This document shows positions 33,110 to 42,623 of a stretch of DNA of 64,000 nucleotides, in pieces. The stretch's first letter is position 1, and each line of letters opens with the position of its first letter. The notes beneath the pieces are model-generated. The model did not search any database. It had not been told where the DNA came from and worked only from the letters and a program-made list of their open reading frames with translations. A program made the position numbers and the translations under genes. This DNA is from Diacronema lutheri (Eukaryota; Haptophyta; Pavlovophyceae; Pavlovales; Pavlovaceae): assembly GCA_019448385.1 (NCBI GenBank), contig JAGTXO010000016.1, forward strand, positions 620,001 to 684,000, in the 5' to 3' direction.

Positions 33110-36100
33110 TCATCGTGCAACGTCGCTCTGCAAGTCGACCGAAGCCTCAAGGCCACCGTCGCCTCCGTCCTCCGACGACGCCCCCGCGACGCCCCCGTCA
33201 CCCGCGCCAGTGGCAGGACGGGCAGGCGCGGCCATCATAGCGGCGATGGCCGCGGCGTCCTCCACCAGCGGCAGCTGCGCGCCCGCGCTCGCGCCCGACG
33301 CAGCAACCGCGCCCGCCTCCAACCTCGCCTCCGCGCGCTCGGTGCGCGGCGCGCGCGCGCTCGCGTCCACGAACTCGACGACGGCGGCGGTGCCATTGCT
33401 CTCCCGCGGCGCAGAGCGCGCACCCCGCCATCCGCTCCTGCGCGCGCTCGCGCCGCCGCCGCCGCGTGCGAGCAAGCGCTGGTGCGTGCGCCAGCTGTCG
33501 CGCGTCTGCCGCAGGCATTGCGTCCATTCCTTGAACGCCACCTTGCACACGGTCCTCCATCCCGGGACCATGCAACGGTACGCCTGTGCGAGCGCGCGCC
33601 ATCGTACACGATGGCGTCGCGCACACGATGGCGTCGCGTACACGATGGCGTCGCGTACACGATGGCGCCGCGTACACGATGGCGTCGCGTACACGATGGC
33701 GTCGCGTACACGATGGCGTCGCGTACACGATGGCGTCGCACAGGCGGGCGCGGGTCGGCGTACGAATGCGTCTAGCCAACGCGGGCAGGCGCCGTGCGGC
33801 GCGCGCGCGCGGCGCGGCGCGCGCTCCTCCGCGCCAAGCGCGCGCACCATGAACGACTTCGCCGCCTTCTGCGCGTGGGTGAGCTTGTCCTTCTTGGCGG
33901 GCGCAGGTGCGAGCAAATTGCCTTCCTTGTCCACCTCGCTCGATTCGACCGTTTTCGACTTGTTGCGCGCCCCCTCCTTCCTGCAACGGTGCGGCGCGCC
34001 GGACCGGGCGCGCCGGACCGGGCCAGCGTGCGCACGCGGTAACGGCCATGGAAGACGCTAGCACGCGGTAACGGCCATGGAAGACGCTGGCACGCGGTAA
34101 CGGCCAGCGTCTCCCACGGCGCATGTGTGCGCGCGCATGCGGGGGCGCAGTGGCAAGGCTGGCGGCGCGAGCGCCGTGCCGGTTGTTGAAGTAGTCGGTG
34201 ATCTGCTTGTGCAGCGTCTCCTTCTTCGACGCCCACACCAGCTCGCCGTTCGGCGCGACGCGCACGTCGCGAGCCGGGTCGTAATTGTTCATGAGCAGGA
34301 TGCGGTAACGGCCAATGTAATCGCGGTTCGAACGGCTGCCGTGCCTGTGCGGGCGCGGTGCGGGCACGGTGGCGGGGGCGCGCGCGGCGCGGCGTGCGAG
34401 GCGCGGCGCATCGGTCAGTCAGTCAGTCAGAACGCATGCGGGGGGTTGGGGGGGGGGGGGGGGGGGGAAGAGCGTGCTTGACTGGGGGCTTGTGCTTGAC
34501 TGAGGGCTTGGGTGGGGGTGGGGGTGGCGGGGTTGGGCGGGGGAGAGAGAGTGTTTGACTGGGGGGTGAGAGAGAGTGGATGACCGCGCGCGCGGGGGGG
34601 GGGGGGGGGGGGGGGGGTGGGTGGTTGCTTGACTAGGGGCCGCGGCCTGCACGCCGCCGCGCGAACGGCGCGAACGGACCAAATATGCAAGACGACGCCC
34701 GGCGTGTACGAGATGTTCCACTGGCCGACCAACGGCGTCAGGCGAGACGCCCACTCCCTGACGTGGTGCGCCATCGGCGGCGGGTAGCGCGAGATGCCGT
34801 AGAAGTGGCCCGTGAAGGCGGAGAGCATGACCCGGTCTCCGCCCCCAACGATGGAGTACTGGTAGAAGCCACCCGCAGCCTCGAGCACGCTCCGTCGCGC
34901 GGCCCAGCTGCGGCAGGGATGGCGGCAGGGATGGCGGCAGGGATGGCGGCAGGGATGGCGGCAGGGATGGCGGCACGCGCAGTCGGCGCGTGTGGGATGC
35001 GCCGGTTCGCACGGTGGTTGTGCGAAGCCCCGCCAGGCCCTCTCTCACCCGGACATGCCCTCGCCCGGACAGGCCGTCGGGCCCGGACAGGCCCTCGCCC
35101 GGACAGGCCGTCGGGCCCGGACAGGCCGTCGGGCCCGGACAGGCCGTCGGGCCCGGACAGGCCGACGGGCCCGGACAGGCCGTCGGGCCCGGACAGGGCC
35201 TGCTCAGCAGCCGTGGTGGCAGCACACCGCATCGGCCGTGCGCGGCCGCCGCGCGGGCGAGGGGGCGCGCGCGCGGCGCGGGCCTCAGCGCGCGGACGCA
35301 CGCGAAGCCAGGGTGGCCCAGGATGAACGAGGATTTAAAAGCGAACGGCTGGAAGTGGCGCATTGCAAGCCCTGCTGCGTGGTATATCTGCCCAACGCCT
35401 AGGCCGAGCGGCAGGTCGTTCAATCGCGGAATATATGCGAACGGGTCGTCATTTGGCGGCAAATAGCTGAGCGGCAACGGTCGCGCGATTTGATTGGGTG
35501 CGCGATTTGATTGGGTTGTGATGAATGGGCGCGGGAGGGGACGGGCGCGAAAGGGGACGGGCGCGAAAGGGGACGGGCGCGAAAGGGGACGGGCGCGGGA
35601 GGGGACGGGCGCGGGAGGGGACGGGCGCGGGAGGGGACGGGCGCGGGAGGGGACGGGCGCGGGAGGGGACGGGCGCGGGAGGGGACGGGCGCGGGAGGGG
35701 ACGGGCGCGAAAGGGGACGGGCGCGGGAGGGGACGGGCGCGGGAGGGGACGGGCGCGGGAGGGGACGGGCGCGGGAGGGGACGGGCGCGGGAGGGGACGG
35801 GCGCGGGAGGGGACGGGCGCGGGAGGGGACGGGCGCGGGAGGGGACGGGCGCGAAAGGGGACGGGCGCGAAAGGGGACGGGCGCGAAAGGGGACGGGCGC
35901 GGGAGGGGACGGGCGCGGGAGGGGACGGGCGCGGGAGGGGACGGGCGCGGGAGGGGACGGGCGCGGGAGGGGACGGGCGCGGGAGGGGACGGGCGCGGGA
36001 GGGGACGGGCGCGGGAGGGGACGGGCGCGGGAGGGGACGGGCGCGAAAGGGGACGGGCGCGGGAGGGGACGGGCGCGGGAGGGGACGGGCGCGGGAGGGG

Positions 36101-38667
36101 ACGGGCGCGGGAGGGGACGGGCGCGGGAGGGGACGGGCGCGGGAGGGGACGGGCGCGGGAGGGGACGGGCGCGGGAGGGGACGGGCGCGGGAGGGGACGG
36201 GCGCGGGAGGGGACGGGCGCGGGAGGGGACGGGTCCGCGCGAGGTGCGTGGCGGCGTGAGGCGGCCGCGCGCAGCCGCAGCGCCGCGCCAAGTGGGCGAG
36301 GCGCGGGCGCAAGCGAAAAATAAAATAAAAATAAGATAAAAATGAAAAATAAAAGATGAAGCGCAATTGAAAAGAGGCGTGCGCCGAGTGGGCAGGGGCG
36401 GGGCGCTGCGCGGCTCGCCCGCCCCGCACGCGCCGGCGCTGGGGCACCAGCTCGCCGCGAGCGCAACGCGAATCCCCGCGGTGCCGGCGCGGGCACGGGC
36501 GCGGGCGCGGGCGCGGGCGCGGGCGAGGGCAGGGGCGAGAGCAGGGGCGAGGGCGCGGGCGCGGGCGCGGGCACGGGCGCGGGCGAGGGCAGGGGCGAGG
36601 ACAGGGGCGCGGGCATGGGCGAGGGCATGTGCGAGGGCATGAGCGCGTCTCACGTCATCCACGCGAAGGGCTGCACGACGGCGTACTTGTCGAGGAGCTC
36701 GGCGGTACGCGGCACCCAGTTGCGCGAGACGAAGTAAAGGTCGGAGTCAAGCCAGACCACCTGTGCCGTTTCGCCCGGCCGTTTCGCCCGGCCATTCCAC
36801 CGAACCGCGCGCCCCAAAAAATCGCAAAAAGGGCGCGCATCCCCCCCCCATTCCCCCCCCCCCCCCCCCCCCCCCCGCCAAAATACAGGGAACCCCACCA
36901 GGAAGAAGCCATCACCACCACACGATGGCGGGCGTGCGTACGCACGCGCGTGCGCTCGCGCGTGTGAGGACGGACCGCGCGGCGCAGCATGGCGGCGAGC
37001 CGGCTCGCCCCGCTCGCGCCTGCCGCCATGCTGCGCGGCAGCATGGCGGCAGGCGCAGCGCACGGGCGCGCCGACGCGAAGGGCGCGCGCGCGCGTGCCT
37101 TCGTACACTCGCGCGGCAGCTGGGCGAGCGCGATGTTCATGAGGCGCTCCTTCTGCCAGAGCGTGTTCCCGCGCGTCGTGTGCCGCTGGATAATGATATC
37201 TGAGTCGTCTGGGCCGAGCTGTTGGGGGGGGGGGAGGGAAGGGGGGCGGGCGGGCGGGCGGGTGGGGGGGTGGATGTTGGGAAGGTGTGTGGGTGTTGTG
37301 GGGGGAGGGGGGGGGGGGGGGGGGGGGGGAACGGCGCAAGGGTGTGTGGATAGGGCACATTTTGTGCGCGTGAAAAGGCGCGTGCGCTCGCGCCGCGCGA
37401 CTGTGTGCGCGAGACGAAACAGCGCACGGCGTGCGCGCTCGTCGTGCGCAGCACCTGGTAATCCACCGGATTCCCGTCCGGACCTTGTTCGCCCTCGCTG
37501 TCGCGGAAGATGAGCTCGACAGTGACGAGGGCGAGACCTTGGTCGGCGAGGTGCTGCCGGAACGCGCGGAAGTTGTCCACCTGCCACGGACCGACAAGCG
37601 CATCATTTAAACAAAGGCGCGCACGGGCGCGCCCAATCGGCCGGGCCGGGCCGGCCCGAACCGACGCCGCCGCGGCGCCGGCCGCACGGCCGGCCCGAAC
37701 CGACGCGGCCGGGGCGCCGGCCGGCTCGAACCGACGGCGCACAGCCGGCCCGAACCGACGCGGCCGGAGGGCGGCCGGTGGCGTGGCCGCCGCCCGCGCA
37801 CGTGCGCGCGGGCGGCGCCAGCCGCGCGCGAAGAGGCCACGCGGCGGCGCGCTCGCGCGCGCGCGGCGCGGCGCGCCGCGCCTTGTTCTGGTGCCTGCCC
37901 GGGTTGAAGAAGGTCGTAATCGCCATGATTGTTTTGCGCAAATCTGTACGCTCCGCAGATAGCCATTCCTCAACTCCCATGCCCTCGTCGGACTCGCCCT
38001 GGTTGACGATGAGCTCCTGCGCGGGCAGCTCCTTCTCCTTCTCCTCTTCCTCGTCGTCGTCCTCCTTCTCCTCCGCGCCGTCCGCCCTCGCGCTCGCACC
38101 CGCCGCGCCGCGCTCGCCGCCGCCGCCAACGTCGGCGAGTGATGCGCCCGCGTCCGCGCCTGCGCGCTCAGCGGCCTCGTTCCCCACGGCAGTGCGCGCG
38201 TGCTCGCGGTAAAGCCGCTTGCGCAGATCCTCGTCGCTCTCCGTCGCCACTGCACCCGCGTCGGGCGCGTCGAGCGCGCCACCGCCGTCGCTGTCTGCGC
38301 CCTCCGTGTCGATCTCGCCGTCGCCCGCCGCGCCCTCCGCGCCGCGCGCGCCGCCCGCACCGCCCGCCTCGGCCATGGCGGCGGGCAAGATGCGGTCGAG
38401 ATCCGCGCCTATGCCTAGTATTGCATCGCTCGCGCGCGTATCCTCCTCGTCGCCCTCGCTGCCAAGCGCCTCGCCGGCGGCGCCTGCTGCTCGGCCGTAG
38501 CGCGCCGAGACGACGCGCTGGTACAGTCCGCCCGAATGGCGCGGGAGGCGCGCGCCGGGCTCGGCGCGGAACTGGGCGGTGAGTGTGAGTGTCACTATGA
38601 CCCACGCGAGCAGGAAGCAGACGAGCGCGACCGAGGTGCTCCACCGCAGCTGGCGGTTTCGCTGCAT
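33110..38667 (-). CDS. type II membrane glycosyltransferase-like protein, nine exons
   Basis: Exons complement(33110..33583, 33848..33981, 34175..34344, 34680..34907, 35302..35466, 36654..36760, 37099..37218, 37455..37580, 37882..38667) give 769 residues. An N-terminal anchor (WSTSVALVCFLLAWVIVTLTL, residues 9-29) is followed by an acidic stem (EEKEDDDEEEEKEKE). The catalytic-looking core runs AITTFFNPGRHQNK, LALVTVELIF, ERLMNIALAQLP, VVWLDSDLYF (DSD, a DxD-type metal/nucleotide-sugar site), GHPGFAWAARR, IVGGGDRVM and HIWHGSRSNRDYIGRY. All joins restore this conserved order in correct phase. Introns 1 and 3, and tentatively 7, need GC donors. A GT-A fold acting in the Golgi lumen is likely; sugar and acceptor are unknown. 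The last intron (33584..33847) is the least certain, being in frame and stop-free. Confidence 0.75.
33604..33739. repeat. 17-bp minisatellite, 8 copies, in an intron
   Basis: Eight 17-bp units (GTACACGATGGCGTCGC) with minor variants fill the middle of the last proposed intron of the glycosyltransferase-like gene. Read through, they stay in frame with both flanking exons. Confidence 0.9.
34033..34112. repeat. 29-bp tandem repeat sharing a word with the adjacent exon
   Basis: About 2.6 copies of a 29-bp unit beginning CACGCGGTAACGGCC in intron 7. The same word GCGGTAACGGCC occurs in the neighbouring exon at about 34303, in the same orientation. Confidence 0.8.
34441..34617. repeat. long G/C homopolymer runs in an intron
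   Basis: Runs of more than 20 G at about 34441-34467 and 34594-34617 on the + strand are poly-C in the sense of the gene, with GAGAGAGAG and GGTGGG tracts between them. They would serve as pyrimidine tracts in the 335-bp intron. Run lengths may be inexact in the assembly. Confidence 0.7.
34913..35200. repeat. two minisatellites in one intron (12-bp and 18-bp units)
   Basis: In intron 34908..35301: five 12-bp units (GCAGGGATGGCG) at 34913-34972, and about eight 18-bp units (CCGGACAGGCCGTCGGGC) at roughly 35049-35200. Confidence 0.85.
35527..36230. repeat. 16-bp minisatellite, 44 copies, filling an intron
   Basis: Exactly 704 bp made of 44 units of GGGCGCGGGAGGGGAC, eight of which read GAAAG instead of GGGAG at the centre. 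It occupies most of the 1,187-bp intron 35467..36653 of the glycosyltransferase-like gene. Since 16 is not a multiple of three, all three frames are open and give meaningless Pro/Arg-rich peptides. There are no spacers, so it is not a CRISPR array. An irregular GGGCGC/GGGCGA 6-bp array follows at about 36488-36640. Confidence 0.95.
37016..37056. repeat. perfect 19-bp-stem palindrome
   Basis: Arms 37016-37034 and 37038-37056 are perfect complements with a 3-nt loop (GCG). The arm contains GCCGCCATGCTGC. It lies in intron 36761..37098, which also has a run of about 28 C on the + strand near 36849-36876. Confidence 0.9.
37219..37454 (-). repeat. C-rich pyrimidine tract intron with poly-C run
   Basis: Intron 2 of the glycosyltransferase-like gene is, in the sense strand, a run of more than 25 C (about 37301-37329) followed by over 80 nt of C-rich sequence with scattered A and T up to CCCAACAG. 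It is an extreme pyrimidine tract. Confidence 0.75.
37640..37770. repeat. degenerate tandem repeat in intron 1
   Basis: About four copies of a 35-40-bp unit containing CCGGCCCGAACCGACG within the 301-bp GC-AG intron of the glycosyltransferase-like gene. Confidence 0.7.
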
Positions 38668-38803
38668 CGCCTTCAGCCCGTGGCAGCCATCGCCTTCAGC
38701 GTCAAAAGTTGCGCCACGCGAACATCGCGTGCACCCCCGCTGTGACGCGCGCGCGTGTGGTCGCGAAGGCCGTCGTCTGCACGAAGGACCGGAGCGCCTC
38801 ACG

Positions 38804-41800
38804 ATGCCGACCGTCGGCATCCCCCGCGACCTTCTCTTCGAAGCGCTCGGGCGCAGCTACAGTGCGCGCCGCGTCGCGTGCCCTCTCCGCTATCCCGCGC
38901 CGCGAGGCGCACGCGCGCGCGTGGCGTGCGGCGCCTGACCGCGCGTCGCGACGCGCGGCGCTCGGCGCGCAGCGGAGGACGAGTTCCAGGAGATGTGCTT
39001 CGAATTTGGGATCGAGCTCGACGAAGTGGTGCGCCGCGCAGCTGCCGTACCGCCGTGCCGCCGCGTCGGCGCGCACGCTGCTCGCCGCATGGCGCGCCTT
39101 GCGCGCCGTCGCTAGCGCCGCGGCGCTGCTCGCGCGCGGCGCCGAGGATCGTTGGCGCGCTCGCACTCGCGCACCGCTCCGCGCGCTCTGCGCTGCCGCG
39201 CAGACGATGGAGAAGCCGCTCAACACCACCAAGCGCGGCGTGACCGACGCGGAGGGCGACGAGGTTGCCACTTTTAAAATCGAGGTGCCGGCCAACCGGT
39301 ACGACCTGCTCTGCCTCGAGGGGCTCGCGACGGCGCTCAACGCGTTCAACGGGCGCGAGCCGCCGCCCACCTTCACGCTCGCACCGCCGCCCGCCTCCGG
39401 TCCGCTCCTCGTCACCGTGAGTCCCGAGACCTCCGAGATCCGCCCGTACGTCGTCTGCGCCATCCTGCGCGACGTGGCGCTGACGCCCGCCGCGTACACC
39501 TCGCTCATCGAGCTGCAGGACCGGTGCGCGCGAGCGCGCGCCGATCGCGCGCGCGTGCGAGCTCGCGCGCAGGCGCAATGCTCGGCAGTGCCGACGGCCT
39601 GGGTCCGGGCATCGTGCCGTTGGCCGTTTCGGATCTGTTTGAGGCGATCGCAGATGGCGGCGGCGCGGCGCAGGCAGCTGGTGACTTGCGGCTCGCCGAC
39701 GCCACGCGCGCCGCGCTGACGCGCGTGGCGTGCGCCCTCGCGCGCCGTGCAGGCTGCACCACAACATTTGCCGGCGGCGCTCGCTCGTTGCGATCGGCAC
39801 GCACGACCTCGACACGCTCTCGCCGCCCTTCACTTACGAGGCGCGCCCTCCGTCCGACATCGTCTTCCGCCCCCTCGGCGAGGACGCGGAGTTTGACGCC
39901 GACGCGCTCTTGCGCCACTACGCCAAGGACTCGAAGATGAGCAAGTTCACGCCGCTCATCGCGGGCGCCAAGCGCTTCCCGTGCCTGTGCGCGCACGCCG
40001 CGTCGGCGCGCGCCGCCCGCGCCGCACGCGCCGCACGCGCCGCACGCGCCGCACGCGCCGCCCGCGCCGCCCGCGCCGCCCGCGCCGCCCGCGCCGCCCG
40101 CGCCGCACTGCGCCGACGCCCGTCGCGCACGCGCGCCACAACGCCCTCCCCTGGCGTCGTGTCGCTCGCGCAGCTACGACTCGAAGCGCACGCTACTCTC
40201 GCTGCCGCCGATAATTAACGGGTGGCACTCGCGTATGTCGCCATCGATCCGTAACGTCTTTATTGAGTGCACTGCCGTTGATTTGACCAAGGCGAACATT
40301 ACGCTCAACACGATCGTGGCCATGTTCTCGCGGTACTGCAAGGTGCCCTTCTCCGTCGAGCCGGTGCGCGCGCCCTCGCCGCTCGGCCAGTCCGGGCATG
40401 CGCGCGTGTGTCCGGGCGATGGGTGTGGCGTGCGTCCGATCCGGGCATGGGCGCGCGCCCTCGCCGCTCGGCCAGTCCGGGCATGCGCGCGTGTGTCCGG
40501 GCGATGGGTATGGCGTGCGTCCGATTCGGGCATGCCCTCGCCGCTCGGCCAGTCCGGGCATGCGCGCGTGTGTCCGGGCATGCGCGCGTGTGTCCGGGCA
40601 TGCGCACGTGCGTCCGGGCACGCGCGCCACCTCCGCGCGCCTTGCGCGCGCGCGCGCGCGCGCGCGCCTGACGAAACACTCGAGCCGATCGCGTCACCGT
40701 CACAGGTGACGGTGCAGTACCCGCCCGGCCCGTCACACCCAAAGCTCGCCGGCCGCGCGATCCAGTACCCGGACCTCTCGCCCGGACTCATCCACGCCGA
40801 CGTCGGTTACATCCAGCGCGCGATTGGCCTGCCGCCGTCCGAGCTGCCGCCCGCGAGGATATGCGAGCTGCTCGGCCGCATGATGCTGCCCGCCACGGCG
40901 GTGCCTCCGCCCGCCGTCGCGCCCGCGCACGGCGGGGCGGGCGCGCAGGGCGTCGTGGCGGTGACGGTGCCTGTCACGCGCTCGGACATCTTGCACGCGT
41001 GCGACGTGATGGAGGACGTGGCGATCGCCTACTCGATGAACAAGGCGCGCGCCACGCGTCGTCCGCACCACACGCCACGCGTCGCCGCGCGGCGCGCGTC
41101 ATCTCGGGCGAAACGGCTTTTGAAAGCCAGGCATCACAGGGCGCGGCGCGCACGGGGGCGGCGCATGCGAGCGCGCGCGCGCGTCGCGCCGCGCGCCGAC
41201 CGCCGTCGAGACGCGCTTTTTCCCCTGCCCTCGCGCACGCGCCGCCCCCGTGCGGGCCGCGCCCTGTGACGCGTCCTCCTCTGCCCTCGCGCATGCGCCG
41301 CCCCCGTGCGGGCCGCGCCCTGTGACGTGCTCTGCCCTGCCCTCGCGCGCCGGCTGCTCTGCCGCCTCGTCCTGTGACGCGCTCTGCCCTGCCCTCGCGC
41401 GCCGGCTGCTCTGCCGCCGCGTCCTCACACGCCGCGTCGCAACGGTGCGCGCGCGCGCGCGCACCGTCGCGCAGATCCCGGCGGTCGTCCCGTTCGTCGC
41501 GTCGCACGGCTCGCAGCAGCCGCTCAACCAGCTGCAAGAGCTCGTGCGCAACGAGCTGGCGGCGGCCGGGTACACGGAGGCGCTCGTGTTTGCACTCTCG
41601 TCGGCGGCGGAGGCCTTTGGCGCGATGCGGCTGCAGGACGACGGGAAAACGGCGGTCGTTGTCGGGAATCCGAAGACGTCCGACTTTGAGGTGTGTCGGA
41701 TCTCGCTCCTTCCGGGCTTGCTGAAAACCGCCGCGTCAAACCGCAAGCTGCCGTTACCCTGGCGCTACTTCGAGGTGAGCGACGTCGTGCTTCTCGACCC

Positions 41801-42185
41801 CGCGGCCGACGTCGGCGCCAAGAACGAGCGCAGGCTCTCGGCGGTCTGCTGCGTGCCGGGCACGTCGGGCTTCGAGCAGATCCACGGGCTCGTCGATCGC
41901 GTCATGACCACCTTTGGCCTCAGCCGGCAGGCCGGCACGCTGCGCGCGGACGAGGACATGCCCGCCGTCGCGGGCGGCACGTACTCGCTCGCGCCGTCCG
42001 AGCACGTCTCCTTCATGGCCGGCAGGCAGGCGCGCGTCTTCGCCAACCGGTTGAGCGCGGCGGGCGAGCCGCTCGGCGTGCGCTCGCTCGGTTACTTTGG
42101 CGTCGTGCACCCCGAGGTGCTCAGCGCGTTCGACCTGCCGTTTCCCGGCTCGGCGCTCGAGCTTGACCTTGAGGCGCTCGTCTGA
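38804..42185 (+). CDS. FARSB: phenylalanyl-tRNA synthetase beta subunit (cytosolic)
   Basis: Seven exons: 38804..38861, 38973..39028, 39204..39523, 39753..39986, 40174..40363, 40706..41044, 41475..42185, giving 635 residues (human 589). The protein charges tRNA-Phe as part of the alpha2-beta2 enzyme. Recognisable stretches are MPTVGIPRDLLFEALGRSY, EFQEMCFEFGIELDEV, EVPANRYDLLCLEGLA, LVAIGTHDLDTLSPPFTY, SLPPIINGWHS, FIECTAVDLTKA, HACDVMEDVAIAY, and PLPWRYFEVSDVV. All six joins restore the human-like sequence in phase (phases 1, 0, 2, 2, 0, 0). Introns 1-5 are GT-AG; intron 6 needs AAG|GC as donor. Introns 4-6 carry private tandem repeats. The start is the invariant MPTV. It diverges from the glycosyltransferase-like gene (136 bp), so the two may share a promoter. 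Confidence 0.96.
39987..40173 (+). repeat. FARSB intron 4 with CGCGCCGCC array
   Basis: About eleven 9-bp units (CGCGCCGCA or CGCGCCGCC) occupy 40009-40110 of this 187-bp intron. Confidence 0.8.
40380..40625 (+). repeat. FARSB intron 5 with nested long and short repeats
   Basis: A unit of about 100 bp (CCGCTCGGCCAGTCCGGGCATG followed by GATGGG and GGCGTGCGTCCGA) occurs two and a half times. At its end a 22-bp sub-unit with GCATGCGCGCGTGTGTCC repeats three more times. Confidence 0.8.
41127..41440 (+). repeat. FARSB intron 6: inverted repeat plus tandem duplications
   Basis: CACAGGGCGCGGC...GCGGCGCATGCG near 41129-41165 is the inverted counterpart of CGCATGCGCCGCCCCCGTG...CGCCCTGTGAC near 41290-41325. 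A second direct copy lies at 41230-41270. A further 50-bp duplication (GCCCTCGCGCGCCGGCTGCT) lies at 41340-41420. Confidence 0.75.
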
Positions 42186-42623
42186 GTGACGCGCTGACTC
42201 GCTCAGTGTGAGCTGCGCACACACTGGACGCGCCGAGTCACTGACTGTGAGCTGCGCGCACACTGGACGCGCTGACCCGTTGACTGAGAGCTGCGCGCAC
42301 GCTGGACGCGCGGACGTGCTGGCCGTGAGCCGCGCACACGGTCATGGGCAGACTCATGTGACACGGGCACATGCCGCGCGCGGCGGCCGGCCGCCGGACG
42401 TGGCGGTCGCCGGGCAAGCGCAGCACGGTGGCATGCGGCGCCGTCGCCGCCAAGATTGGACATCATCCGCGTGCCTTGCCGACAAGGCGTTGACGAGTGA
42501 CGACTGACGACGCCTGCGATTTGAAGTTTGAACGTCATCCCGTCAAAAAGAGGCGCGAATTTCTCACCATCCTTGCCGGGCGAGTATGCGGAACGACGTT
42601 CGGCCACATTGCTCAAGGCAGTG
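42186..42623. repeat. 438-bp gap with 39-bp tandem repeat
   Basis: No gene seen. Three 39-bp units (TGTGAGCTGCGCACACACTG and onward) at 42207-42323 plus a partial fourth follow the FARSB stop. The remaining 300 bp, with an AT-richer block near 42510-42560, should hold the promoter of the next gene. Confidence 0.75.

Noticed and set aside
35527-36230. Long Pro/Arg-rich open frames in all frames across 35.4-36.6 kb
   Set aside because: They come from a 16-bp minisatellite without stops inside an intron. The repeat has no spacers, so a CRISPR array is also excluded.
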